From: Ruegeria atlantica
GTDB taxonomy: Bacteria > Pseudomonadota > Alphaproteobacteria > Rhodobacterales > Rhodobacteraceae
Direction: 5' to 3'
Length of the DNA stretch: 64,000 bases
Assembly (NCBI RefSeq): GCF_013032505.1
Contig: NZ_WQCG01000002.1
Span: forward strand, 124,001 to 188,000
The notes beneath the pieces were generated by a model. It saw only the letters and a list, made by a program, of their open reading frames with translations, was not told the DNA's origin and ran no database searches. Shown piece by piece: positions 56,187 through 64,000 of this stretch (position 1 is the stretch's first letter; the number at the start of each line of letters is the position of its first letter). Position numbers and translations under genes: made by a program.

Positions 56187-57284
56187 ATGAAAGTTGCCCT
56201 TGTTCACTATTGGTTGACTGGTATGCGCGGTGGCGAGCACGTGTTGGAACAATTGGTCAACCTATTTCCTCAAGCTGACCTATTCACGCATGTTGCCGAT
56301 CCAGACAAACTGTCACCTGGGCTCAAAAGCCGTCCCATCCATGAAACATTCATTGCCAGGCTTCCGGGCGCGCGACGCCACTATCAAAAGTACCTGGCTT
56401 TTATGCCTCGGGCGCTCGAAGAACTGGATCTGTCGGGCTATGATCTGATCATTTCATCCGAAAGTGGGCCGGCCAAAGGTATCATCTCACCACCGGGCAC
56501 GCCTCATATTTGCTATACACATTCGCCGATGCGATACATCTGGGATCAGTACGGTGCCTATAGCAAGCGGTTGTCACGGATCGAAAAGATGTATTTTTCG
56601 CATCTCGCGCACAGGCTTAGAATTTGGGATGTCAGCACTGCGGCCCGCGTCGACAAGTTTGTGGCCAATTCCAATTTTGTGGCACAGAGAATACGGCGTT
56701 ACTATCATCGTGACGCACAAGTTGTGCATCCGCCGGTCGATCTTGATGCCTACCACCTACCTGACGAGACCAATAAACGCAGCCACTACTTGTTTGTCTC
56801 TGAACTGGTTCCCTACAAAAAGGCGGACTTGGTCATCGAGGCCTTTCGTGATCTCGACCGGCAACTGGTTGTCGTAGGTGATGGTAGCCAGCGGTCCGAG
56901 TTAGAGCAGAACCTTCCTCCAAATGTTCGGTTGCTGGGTCGTGTCCCCAGTGCAGACTTGCCGGGTCTGTATCAGACTGCGAAAGCGTTGATATTCCCGG
57001 CCGAAGAAGACTTTGGTATTGTCCCTGTCGAAGCCATGGCCTGCGGGACACCTGTGTTGGCCTACGGCCAAGGCGGTGTGCGCGACAGTGTTGTTGAGGG
57101 CCGTACAGGCCTGTTCTTCGACGATCAATCAAGCAGTTCGATTGTGGAAACTATTCATCGGTTTGAACGCGCGCAATTTAATTCCAGAGACATTAGCGAA
57201 CACGCAAGCGGGTTCGGTGCAGAACGGTTTCGGCGCGAATTCTCCAACGTCGTTGACGCTGTCCTTAGTGATTGGGCCGTCTAG
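56187..57284 (+). CDS. Glycosyltransferase family 4
   Basis: 365 residues, GT-B fold. N-terminal MKVALVHYWLTGMRGGEHVLE is the acceptor-side Rossmann start seen in WbaZ-like mannosyl/rhamnosyl transferases, with ICYTHSPMRYIWDQYGAY. The C-terminal donor domain has FVSELVPYKKADLVIEA and the EX7E-type PAEEDFGIVPVEAMACGTPV. Adds a sugar from a nucleotide donor to the lipid-linked repeat unit at the cytoplasmic face of the inner membrane. Last gene of the ExoF-ExoP-GT4 operon; a hydrolase gene converges 24 bp away. Confidence 0.92.
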   Translation: MKVALVHYWLTGMRGGEHVLEQLVNLFPQADLFTHVADPDKLSPGLKSRPIHETFIARLPGARRHYQKYLAFMPRALEELDLSGYDLIISSESGPAKGIISPPGTPHICYTHSPMRYIWDQYGAYSKRLSRIEKMYFSHLAHRLRIWDVSTAARVDKFVANSNFVAQRIRRYYHRDAQVVHPPVDLDAYHLPDETNKRSHYLFVSELVPYKKADLVIEAFRDLDRQLVVVGDGSQRSELEQNLPPNVRLLGRVPSADLPGLYQTAKALIFPAEEDFGIVPVEAMACGTPVLAYGQGGVRDSVVEGRTGLFFDDQSSSSIVETIHRFERAQFNSRDISEHASGFGAERFRREFSNVVDAVLSDWAV

Positions 57285-57308
57285 GCGCTTCGCTGTTTTT
57301 GACCTATT

Positions 57309-59087
57309 TCAATTCGGCAGGGTTTGCAGGATCAGCGCGGAGGGTTCGTCATTGTCACTGAGAATGGTGATCTCGGTAGATATGAATTCTGTTTCAGAAT
57401 AGATTGGGCCGCCTGTGTTGGTGTTTCTCGTAAGGCGTGGAAAGCTGGTTCCGGCCACATGCAACCGGATTAGGTGACCAGCTTCGAACTTGTATGCGAT
57501 TTGGCGCATGTCGACTGTTACTTCGTAGATCTGTCCGGGTGTCATCAGGTCGGGTGCTTCAAATCCATCCCTGTATCGCAACCTTAATGCGCCCTCTTGC
57601 ACCAATAGTGAATTTCCTTGCGTATCTACATCCGTAATGCGCAAGACGAGGTCGGAATCCGGAGTTGAAATGGTGACTCTTAGCTTTGCCTGGATTGGGC
57701 CTGCGACTGTCATTGGCTGTTCCAGCGGTGCGGAGGAGAATAACAGCACATCGTCTCGTGCCTCTATCGAGTTCTGCATTACAGGCCCTTCTAGATCTTC
57801 GGGATTTCCAGTGCAGCAAATCGGGCCGCCGATCGAGGGAACAGGGTTTTCGGGGTCGGAAAGAATGTTGCTCTTTAAGTCCGAAATTTCGCTTTTTTTC
57901 CAGAGCAAAGACTGATCCGCGCTTAAATACAGGTGCTTTTGAGTTGTGTCGGCAGGCGGCCATTTCTTGGCCTCGTGCCACCGATTTTCGACGAGTGTGA
58001 AATAGGTGTAGGCGGGCAGATCAACGACGGGTCCATCCCCCAGATGCCAAGCCAGAAACCGGCTAATGAGATCAACATAGCCGATGCGGCGATCTGGCGA
58101 GACCGGTAGATCGCCAACCACGGTGTCGCCGTCCGTACCGAGGTAGTTGCAGTGCGTTCCAGCGCCGATGATGGTCTTTACAGATGCGCCCTTATTTTGC
58201 AACGTTTTGGCAAGAGTTAGGCTCGAATCTATCCCGAGATCGTGCCAGGTATCAATGAATAGTGCCGGTACCGAGAACGACTCGTTGCCCGTGATATAGC
58301 CGGCGTCCTTCCAGTATTGAGGATTGTCGAAGTTCTGCAAAAAAGCTTCATAATCGGTCTCGTCCGAGCGCAATCGTTCGACAAGGCCGTTGACAGGAAG
58401 TCCGTCGAGTACATCGCCCGGTTCAATTGGACGATAGCCAGACGTGGGCGCGGTTTTGCCGCCTTCAGCACCGAACCAACCGACGCCGGCGGCCAGATTG
58501 AAGATCCCGCCTTCAAAGGCACTGAAGTAGGCGTTCTTTCCTTCGACCGACCCGATTGCGCCGCCTGCTGCGATTGGAACTATGGCATGAAGGGCTGGAT
58601 GTCCTTGAGCCGCTAACATGAGTTGGGATTCCCCCAAAGCTGAACAACCCAGCGTTCCAACCCGTCCATTTGACCACGGTTGATTAATGATCCAGTCTAG
58701 CGTGGCTGCGCCGTCTGAACCTTCGTTGGGGTATGGGGCAAATGTCCCTTCTGAGCCGTGCCGTCCGCGCATGTCCTGAGCGACCACAGCGAAGCCCCGG
58801 CGTGTCAGCTCTCCAACCCAAAACCGCACTTCGCCGTAGGTTCGTTTGCCGTAGGGAAGGCGCATCAAAACCGTTGGGCGCGGACCGGATTCAGCCGGAA
58901 GGTAGACATCCGTCGCCAGGCGCACGCCGTCAGGCGCCGTCACCATGACATCCGCAAAATCCGGTGCACCAGCTTGTACCCACCACGCGATTTGATTTCG
59001 GTTTTTGTCCAAAAGGGTTTTGCCCAACAGGACTAAACAACCAATTGCAATCACGGAACAGATAACAAGAACAACCTTGCGTTTCAT
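57309..59087 (-). CDS. Membrane-anchored CocE/NonD-type acyl hydrolase (S15 family)
   Basis: 592 residues. N-terminal hydrophobic segment (VVLVICSVIAIGCLVLLG) is a signal anchor, so the enzyme probably faces the periplasm. The alpha/beta-hydrolase core opens with TAPDGVRLATDVYLPAE, DMRGRHGSEGTFAPYPNEG (oxyanion/tyrosine region) and the nucleophile LGCSALGESQL (Ser about 150). The C-terminal jelly-roll domain (from about 400) starts near DDVLLFSSAPLEQPMTVAGP. Relatives include cocaine esterase, glutaryl-7-ACA acylase and Xaa-Pro dipeptidyl peptidases, which cut ester or amide bonds. Placed between a glycosyltransferase and the phosphopantetheinyl transferase, it could mature or detoxify the NRPS/PKS product, or deacylate the polysaccharide. 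Both are inference. Confidence 0.88.
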   Translation of the reverse strand: MKRKVVLVICSVIAIGCLVLLGKTLLDKNRNQIAWWVQAGAPDFADVMVTAPDGVRLATDVYLPAESGPRPTVLMRLPYGKRTYGEVRFWVGELTRRGFAVVAQDMRGRHGSEGTFAPYPNEGSDGAATLDWIINQPWSNGRVGTLGCSALGESQLMLAAQGHPALHAIVPIAAGGAIGSVEGKNAYFSAFEGGIFNLAAGVGWFGAEGGKTAPTSGYRPIEPGDVLDGLPVNGLVERLRSDETDYEAFLQNFDNPQYWKDAGYITGNESFSVPALFIDTWHDLGIDSSLTLAKTLQNKGASVKTIIGAGTHCNYLGTDGDTVVGDLPVSPDRRIGYVDLISRFLAWHLGDGPVVDLPAYTYFTLVENRWHEAKKWPPADTTQKHLYLSADQSLLWKKSEISDLKSNILSDPENPVPSIGGPICCTGNPEDLEGPVMQNSIEARDDVLLFSSAPLEQPMTVAGPIQAKLRVTISTPDSDLVLRITDVDTQGNSLLVQEGALRLRYRDGFEAPDLMTPGQIYEVTVDMRQIAYKFEAGHLIRLHVAGTSFPRLTRNTNTGGPIYSETEFISTEITILSDNDEPSALILQTLPN

Positions 59088-59155
59088 TTAAACACCCTAT
59101 CGACTTGCTGGGTTCGCCACGAGTAGTTTCGGTATCAGAAGAAAGGACTTTTTGC

Positions 59156-59863
59156 GTGCTCAGTGTGGATCTTTGGCTGTGGTCTCTGGAAGAAGCGGAC
59201 GAACACCTCGACCATTTTGGTAAGGATCTGTCGGTTGACGAACTGCGAAGGGCCGATCGTTTTGTCAAATCCAGTGATCGGAGCATGTACATTGTAGGTC
59301 GGGCCGGATTGCGGAGAATCTTGGCGGATTACATTGGCCTCGACGCCAAGGCGGTCGAGTTTGAGTACGGGCCGCATGGCAAGCCGTTTCTGCAAAATGG
59401 CCCTGGGTTTAACCTCAGTCACTCTGGCGGTCGGGCTGCATTGGCAGTGTGCTCGCATGCCCATCCGGGTCTCGATATCGAGTTGGTGCGACCTATCGAA
59501 GATGCGGTGGCTAGACATCATTTCTCTCCAGTGGAATACGCCGAGTTGTCGTGCTTGCAACCGTCGGATTGGTTGCAAGGGTTTTTCCGCTGCTGGACCA
59601 GAAAAGAGGCTGTTCTGAAATCACTGGGGCATGGGTTGTACATGCCCCTTGATTCTTTCGACGTGACCCTCTCGCCCGATGTCCCCCCCCGATTGACGCG
59701 GATTGAAGACGACGACCCTTTACGTTGGACTTTAACTCATTTCGAACCTGCGCCGGGTTGGGTTGGCGCGTTGGCTCTGCGCGATACAGGCGGCCCTGTC
59801 GAGCTTCGGTGGCGATCCGGTGATCCGATCGTCCGAGCCTACTCACGCCGTTCCAGAAAATAG
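59156..59863 (+). CDS. 4'-phosphopantetheinyl transferase, Sfp type
   Basis: About 235 residues. Family motifs: GPHGKPFL (substrate loop), FNLSHSGGRAALAV, GLDIELVRP (Mg-binding Asp/Glu) and FFRCWTRKEAVLKSLGHGL (W..KEA), in the usual order and spacing. It transfers phosphopantetheine from CoA to the Ser of carrier domains, so it can activate the T domains at Ser585, 1607 and 3219 of the synthase and Ser504 of the C-T-TE protein. The GTG at 59156 is preferred because AAAGGA lies about eight bases upstream; a TTG at 59105 is the alternative. Its 3' end overlaps the convergent methyltransferase-like gene by 25 bp. Confidence 0.9.
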   Translation: MLSVDLWLWSLEEADEHLDHFGKDLSVDELRRADRFVKSSDRSMYIVGRAGLRRILADYIGLDAKAVEFEYGPHGKPFLQNGPGFNLSHSGGRAALAVCSHAHPGLDIELVRPIEDAVARHHFSPVEYAELSCLQPSDWLQGFFRCWTRKEAVLKSLGHGLYMPLDSFDVTLSPDVPPRLTRIEDDDPLRWTLTHFEPAPGWVGALALRDTGGPVELRWRSGDPIVRAYSRRSRK

Positions 59864-60987
59864 CCTCGGCTGACACTTGGGCCCAAACCGGGATGCGTTG
59901 AAATGATACGACCAAGAGACGGGATGTCCCATTGATCGCGTATTACATAGCCCATTTCGGTTAGGTTTTTTTCAAAGTCATTTCTGTTTCTGATTTGATA
60001 GGGCACCCGGCCAGGCCCGATCTTTTCTAGTGTTACAACGGTCGGGCCACAGCGAGTCGCGACTTTGTTTAGCAAGATGTATTTGGGTGGGGCGTCGAGC
60101 TTGCCGATCAATTCAGCCAGAGAAATATCCAAGTATTGCATCAGACCCGACCCTAGCAACACGTCTATCTGACCAACTTTCGCAAGGTCGTCTTGAAACA
60201 CAATTTCAGCAGGTAACTCCTGACTCTCCTGTGCGGCGCGGGCCAGATCGACAGTTACGGGCAAATCGTAAACTGTCCACTGCAACCTGTCGATTGGACA
60301 CAAATCCCGAAAGGCGATGTATTTCGACCCGAAATGCCCCCCTGCATCCAGCAGGTGCATTCCTTCGCTAAAAACTTCGTTAATCCAATGAATGACCGGG
60401 TAATCCCAGACAACGGTTTTGCGCATCAGGTCGGTGTTCACCTGTGCCACGTCCTTATCATTATACCCGTTGCCGTGGGCTTTAACTGCGGCCGTTGCAT
60501 AGTTTGGGTAAGCGCCAACCATGGCCGGAGGGCGAATGCCGGTCGTCATTAGCCGAGCCCAAGCCGCTGAAACCGGGAGCCCAATCCCACGTTTCAAAAG
60601 ACTTAAGCTAAATTTTAGGGTTTCTCGTGATTTAAACAAAATTTTACCACCGCACAAAAAGCGAGAAAAACCGCCAGTATGAATTCTGAGCCCGAAAGAA
60701 ATACTCCGCCAAACTACTTTCAAACCGGATTCGGGAAAACCTAAAGGCCAAATGCGCTCGTTACTGTTAACATTTCGGAAACATTGTGAGGGATAGTTGG
60801 CAATTGCTGCTCGAATTTTGGGGTGATAGTGCTTCCAGTTCGCGATCTGAATATGCTCAGTTACTTTGACAGAGAACGATTTTCGATATGCCGCTTGCCT
60901 ATAACCGATTCGGGCTGCGATGCCTGTCGGAGTAACAGACGAAACAGTGAATTTGACCAATTTAAAAATGTTCCGTTCGGGGTTCAC
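59839..60987 (-). CDS. Methyltransferase-like protein (TIGR04325 type), start uncertain
   Basis: Up to 382 residues. The C-terminal 240 match the putative methyltransferase family TIGR04325: MVGAYPNYATAAVKAHGNGY, an SAM-like loop LLDAGGHFGSKYIAF, WTVYDLPVTVDLA, IDVLLGSGLMQYLD and ILLNKVATRCGPTVVTLEKI. Family members in polysaccharide loci are about 260 residues, so the first 100 or so residues here (from GTG 60987, whose SD is only one base away) are doubtful; a start nearer 60700 is likely. Neighbours suggest methylation of a sugar of the exopolysaccharide or of the peptide product. Confidence 0.75.
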   Translation of the reverse strand: MNPERNIFKLVKFTVSSVTPTGIAARIGYRQAAYRKSFSVKVTEHIQIANWKHYHPKIRAAIANYPSQCFRNVNSNERIWPLGFPESGLKVVWRSISFGLRIHTGGFSRFLCGGKILFKSRETLKFSLSLLKRGIGLPVSAAWARLMTTGIRPPAMVGAYPNYATAAVKAHGNGYNDKDVAQVNTDLMRKTVVWDYPVIHWINEVFSEGMHLLDAGGHFGSKYIAFRDLCPIDRLQWTVYDLPVTVDLARAAQESQELPAEIVFQDDLAKVGQIDVLLGSGLMQYLDISLAELIGKLDAPPKYILLNKVATRCGPTVVTLEKIGPGRVPYQIRNRNDFEKNLTEMGYVIRDQWDIPSLGRIISTHPGLGPSVSRGYFLERRE

Positions 60988-61014
60988 GCCTCGAGATTGT
61001 AAGCGAGGACGATA

Positions 61015-62430
61015 ATGGCTGTTTATCCTGCTGCAGCCGCATTCTTGCTATTGTGGCTTTGGCTCAGCGCACGAAATGCTGACAATGGGATTTTGATGGC
61101 CATAGCGGTCATCCCATTTGGGATGTTCGCCGCGTTGGTTGCCGGTGGTCTCTCAATGATCATTGCCAATTTATTGGCTATTCTTTCGATCTTTCTATTG
61201 ATCTTACGGCGGATTACGCATGCGCCTGGGTCGGCGGATTTCCGTTTGCCTCCATCGGGTATCTATCTTCTTGTTTTTGCGTTTTACTCTGTTTTCTCTG
61301 GAATCGTCCTTGTGCGCCTTTTCGAGGGGCAGTTTCTTGTTTTCCCAATGACGGTGACAAACAGAGGGCCACAGGTCAGTAACTTCTTCAGTTCTGTAAT
61401 GCTGCCGCTTCGGCCTACAAACTCCAACATAGCCCAATCGGTCTATATCCTGCTGTCCTTTGCCTTCTTTCTAGCGACAGTTTTTGTCGCCAGACGGCGC
61501 GGGGCAGAGTTCATTGAAAAAGGACTGGTTTGGGCCGCCTCGCTTAACGTGGTTCTTGGACTCTTAGACTTTCTGGGTGCCGATGCGGTTTTGAGCCTAG
61601 TCAGAACTGCCGACTATACCCTTCTAAACGAACATCTCGTGGGGCCGTTCAGTAGGGTGATCGGAGGATATGCCGAAGCGTCCGCTTATGGGGCCGCTTC
61701 GGCTGCGTTCTTTACTTACTTTTTCATGTCTTACTTGGTTGTCAGAACGCAAAGCCACGGCATCTTGGCAGCAGCCAATTTTGTTGGCGCCTTGCTGGCC
61801 ATGTCCAGCACAGGCATTGCCGCTCTTGCCGCGGGGATATTCTTCGTGACTCTGCATTTCAGAGTTTTCTTGGGCTTCAGTATGTCTCGTGGGTTTGGGC
61901 ATCTCATGGTCATAGGTGTTTCGTTTCTCGCCATTGCGATCAGTGCGTTACTTTTGGTGCCAGTCGTAATGGATAGCGTTTCAGATATTCTAGACCGTTT
62001 GGTTTTTTCCAAACAAGATTCCCTATCAGGACGGGAACGCGGTGCGTGGGCCGCGGCTGGGTTTGACACTTTCTTCCAAACCTGGGGGCTTGGGGCCGGA
62101 GTCGGCTCATTGCGGGGGAATGGCATTGCATCCGTTCTTTTGGGAAGTGTGGGCTTTCCCGGAACGATTGCTTTTTTGATGTTCATTTTCAGCGCAATTG
62201 GTTTGCCAGCTACAGGAGCCGATCGCGGCACGCTACGGTTGTTTAGCGCTGGTCGCGTTTGCGCGCTGACATTATTGACAGCCATGTTAGTTTCAGCAAC
62301 GACACCGGATCCAACTCTGCTTCTCATGGCGGTTTCGGGGCTGTGCGTCGTTGCCCGTGAACAGGTTTTCGCGGGCCGCACGATTGAGCCGCTAGCACCT
62401 TCTGCCGAAGGGTTTTCGAATCGCGTTTAG
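61015..62430 (+). CDS. O-antigen ligase/polymerase-like membrane protein (Wzy/WaaL superfamily)
   Basis: 471 residues with 10-12 hydrophobic helices and one larger periplasmic loop (about 105-140, IVLVRLFEGQFLVFPMTVTN onward). The later loop has SKQDSLSGRERGAWAAAGFD, with the SGR...W pattern common in Wzy/WaaL proteins, then TWGLGAGVGSLRGNG. Probably polymerises the lipid-linked repeat units in the periplasm. SD GAGGA seven bases before ATG. Family sequences diverge strongly, so polymerase versus ligase cannot be decided, but the ExoP partner favours polymerase. Confidence 0.78.
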   Translation: MAVYPAAAAFLLLWLWLSARNADNGILMAIAVIPFGMFAALVAGGLSMIIANLLAILSIFLLILRRITHAPGSADFRLPPSGIYLLVFAFYSVFSGIVLVRLFEGQFLVFPMTVTNRGPQVSNFFSSVMLPLRPTNSNIAQSVYILLSFAFFLATVFVARRRGAEFIEKGLVWAASLNVVLGLLDFLGADAVLSLVRTADYTLLNEHLVGPFSRVIGGYAEASAYGAASAAFFTYFFMSYLVVRTQSHGILAAANFVGALLAMSSTGIAALAAGIFFVTLHFRVFLGFSMSRGFGHLMVIGVSFLAIAISALLLVPVVMDSVSDILDRLVFSKQDSLSGRERGAWAAAGFDTFFQTWGLGAGVGSLRGNGIASVLLGSVGFPGTIAFLMFIFSAIGLPATGADRGTLRLFSAGRVCALTLLTAMLVSATTPDPTLLLMAVSGLCVVAREQVFAGRTIEPLAPSAEGFSNRV

Positions 62431-62471
62431 CTTTGTTGGATTTTTTTGTCTGGAACAGTCCGGAGGTAAAC

Positions 62472-62504
62472 TTGAGTACTGTTGATCTTCTGGCGACAAA
62501 CTGA
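62472..62504 (+). other. Ten-codon frame with perfect SD (leader-peptide candidate)
   Basis: GGAGG at 62462-62466, five bases, then TTG AGT ACT GTT GAT CTT CTG GCG ACA AAC TGA (MSTVDLLATN). A near-ideal ribosome site in front of so short a frame, about 170 bp upstream of the sugar-transferase gene. Could be a leader peptide, the stump of a lost gene, or chance. Confidence 0.3.
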
Positions 62505-62563
62505 CTTGAAGAAGTAGGTTATCCACAGGACGCCTGCTGCCCTTCCTCAATTTTACAAAAAAG

Positions 62564-62592
62564 TTGCGGCTTGGGCAGGGATTTACTTATAC
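62564..62592 (+). promoter_or_regulatory. Sigma-70-like promoter upstream of the sugar transferase gene
   Basis: TTGCGG (62564-62569), 17-base spacer, TTATAC (62587-62592). Transcription would begin near 62600, which argues against translation starts before that point and for the ATG at 62624 or 62675. Confidence 0.55.
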
Positions 62593-62674
62593 TTTGAATG
62601 GCGGGGAATTGTACTGCGGGCCGATGTTTTCCGGGTCACGCGTGTTTTTTATTGTATTAACGATTGGCTGTGTA

Positions 62675-63376
62675 ATGAGAACGAATTTTAATCGTGGGGC
62701 TGAGGTAGAGTCTTCATTGCTCAGTGGCTCATCTTCTGGTCGATTAAAGAAGTACAACGGTGGTTCAGACACTTTTCTCAAATCGTTGTTTGACCGCTTG
62801 TTCGCATTTTTTGCGCTGATCTTTTTCTCCCCTTTTCTCATTCTGATCTCACTTGTCATTTTGATAACGGACGGTGGTCCCATTTTTTTTGGGCACAAAC
62901 GCATCGGTCGAGATGGCAAAGAATTCAACTGCCTCAAATTTAGAACGATGGCACGAGACGCCGAAGAGCGTTTGGCAAAGATCCTGGAATCTGACGCCGA
63001 AGCACGCGCTCAGTGGGAAGCCCAACAGAAACTGGATGATGACCCGCGGATCACTACAGTTGGAGAATTTTTTCGCAAGACTAGCTTGGACGAACTGCCG
63101 CAATTCTGGAACGTCTTGGTGGGTGACATGGCGATTGTCGGACCTCGCCCGGTTGTTGCTGCGGAAGCGTCGCACTATGGCGAGCATTTCAGTGATTACC
63201 TTTCGGTCAAACCGGGGATTACCGGGTATTGGCAAGTCAGTGGGCGGAGCAACACTACCTATGCCGAAAGAGTACAAATGGATGTTGAATACGTGAACAA
63301 CCGGTCATTTGGACGCGACATCGAGATCATTCTCAAGACGATAAAAGTGATGATCATGAGCGATGGCGCTCGGTAG
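62675..63376 (+). CDS. Undecaprenyl-phosphate sugar phosphotransferase, ExoY/PssY-like
   Basis: About 233 residues. One membrane helix ([20 protein letters not shown], about 35-60) then the bacterial sugar-transferase catalytic domain: [73 protein letters not shown] and [20 protein letters not shown] (each a family landmark). It transfers sugar-1-phosphate to undecaprenyl phosphate and so starts repeat-unit assembly. Chosen start ATG 62675 gives the usual length for the short ExoY type; ATG 62624 is possible. No clear SD was seen at either. Confidence 0.9.
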   Translation: MRTNFNRGAEVESSLLSGSSSGRLKKYNGGSDTFLKSLFDRLFAFFALIFFSPFLILISLVILITDGGPIFFGHKRIGRDGKEFNCLKFRTMARDAEERLAKILESDAEARAQWEAQQKLDDDPRITTVGEFFRKTSLDELPQFWNVLVGDMAIVGPRPVVAAEASHYGEHFSDYLSVKPGITGYWQVSGRSNTTYAERVQMDVEYVNNRSFGRDIEIILKTIKVMIMSDGAR

Positions 63377-63394
63377 CGGAACCCGGGACTGCGG

Positions 63395-63538
63395 TCAGAA
63401 GAAAACAAATAAAATCACGACTAACCAGAAGAGGAGACAACCGCCTATCACCAGCCTGCGTAGTAACTTAGGTGACGCGGATTCTATCATTTCGATGATG
63501 TTGAAACGCAACGTTTTATTCTCGTGAACGAGGGCCAT
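63395..63538 (-). CDS. Possible 47-residue single-pass membrane protein
   Basis: Frame from ATG 63538 to TGA 63397-63395. A polar N-terminal part (NKTLRFNIIEMIESASPK) is followed by LLRR and a hydrophobic stretch of about 19 residues (LVIGGCLLFWLVVILFVFF) that ends the protein. This tail-anchored layout looks protein-like, but there is no SD before the ATG and no recognised family; an internal ATG (residue 17) is possible. It opposes its neighbours in strand. I rate it as a candidate only. Confidence 0.4.
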   Translation of the reverse strand: MALVHENKTLRFNIIEMIESASPKLLRRLVIGGCLLFWLVVILFVFF

Positions 63539-63663
63539 TTGCTATGCTCGACTTTTCTTTTTCATGATTAATACCACGGCTACGCTGAGTTCGAATACCT
63601 GTCAACAATGCAGGCTGTGGCGGCGGTTTATCGGCAATATTATGTCTAAAGTGTGTTAGCATC

Positions 63664-64000
63664 ATGCGATTAATCGTTTCTATCCCGACTACAAACCGCC
63701 CGGAAATTGTGGTTCCTACAGTTTTGGACATAGCGCGCCAAAAGAGATTTCCAGATTTGGTAAATGTAGTTGTTGCCCGAGCCGACGACATTGACGCTCA
63801 AAAAATTGCGGATTTGCCATTCCCGGTCTGCATCGTTCAAAGCGAACGGGGCACTTGTATTCAACGAAATACAGCCTTGAGCATGCTGCACGAAGATGAT
63901 GTCCTGCTGTATTTAGATGACGATTTTTTAATGGCGCCGGATTATCTGGCGAACCTCGAACATCTGTTCAAGACGCGGAAAGATGTCGTTATGGCAACCG
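63664..64000 (+). CDS. Glycosyltransferase family 2-like protein, 3' truncated by window end
   Basis: Open frame from ATG 63664 to the last base (112 residues seen). The start MRLIVSIPTTNRPEIV is the GT-A nucleotide-binding strand, SERGTCIQRNTALSML the conserved stretch before the metal site, and VLLYLDDDFLMAPDYL contains the DXD-type acidic motif. Likely adds a sugar during exopolysaccharide repeat-unit assembly. The 287-bp gap from the sugar transferase may hold its promoter. The C-terminal half is outside the window. Confidence 0.82.
   Translation, partial: MRLIVSIPTTNRPEIVVPTVLDIARQKRFPDLVNVVVARADDIDAQKIADLPFPVCIVQSERGTCIQRNTALSMLHEDDVLLYLDDDFLMAPDYLANLEHLFKTRKDVVMAT

Noticed and set aside
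62564-62674. Longer start for the ExoY-like gene
   Set aside because: The extension contains the -35/-10 promoter elements and is not family-like.
1-64000. tRNA, rRNA, CRISPR array, prophage or insertion sequence
   Set aside because: Reading both strands gave no cloverleaf-like tRNA, no regularly spaced short repeats, and no integrase or transposase genes.

Overview
This window comes from an alphaproteobacterium, most probably a marine member of the Roseobacter group (Rhodobacterales). The basis is gene content and protein style: EnvC-like/CtpA, accD-folC, zapE, fghA-sthA, a type I secretion locus with an RTX/CHRD protein, and an ExoF/ExoP/ExoY-type exopolysaccharide locus. That placement is inference, because no rRNA or tRNA gene is present to anchor it. 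No insertion sequence, CRISPR array or intact phage gene was seen.

Layout. (1) 1-18.9 kb is mostly housekeeping and core-like: a truncated EnvC-like protein, CtpA, an exporter, two proteins of unknown function, a large degenerate ABC-exporter-like protein fused to a cyclic-nucleotide-binding domain, a CPBP protease, AccD, FolC, ZapE, an MFS transporter, a HAD hydrolase, the tightly packed fghA-sthA-yaiI group, an AEC transporter and a TetR regulator. (2) 19.0-25.9 kb is a type I secretion operon read leftwards: a 1239-residue repeat protein with RTX motifs, its ABC exporter and its membrane-fusion protein. (3) 26.2-35.9 kb is a dipeptide-type ABC importer with an M24 peptidase, flanked by LysR, GntR and GlxA-like AraC regulators. 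The same 15-bp palindrome lies in front of the importer and in front of the gntR-family gene. (4) 35.9-36.9 kb holds a decayed photolyase-related gene and unassigned DNA. (5) 36.9-64 kb is one long biosynthetic region. A 3280-residue hybrid NRPS/PKS (A-T-KS-AT-T-AMT-C-A-T) faces a leftward operon of a stand-alone C-T-TE protein, a glycan-active-looking protein and a secreted PslG-like glycoside hydrolase. Next come ExoF-like, ExoP-like, GT4, a membrane-anchored CocE/NonD hydrolase, a 4'-phosphopantetheinyl transferase, a methyltransferase-like protein, a Wzy/ligase-like membrane protein, an ExoY-like sugar transferase and a GT2 cut by the window edge.

How region 5 may work. The assembly line contains loading, malonyl extension, beta-transamination and one amino acid addition, but no releasing domain. 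The C-T-TE protein encoded on the opposite strand is the obvious candidate for release, and the phosphopantetheinyl transferase for carrier activation. Interleaving with a complete-looking exopolysaccharide export locus, and translational coupling of the C-T-TE gene to two glycan-related genes, suggest that the peptide-polyketide is made together with, or attached to, a glycan. That link is inference. It is the most interesting part of the window.
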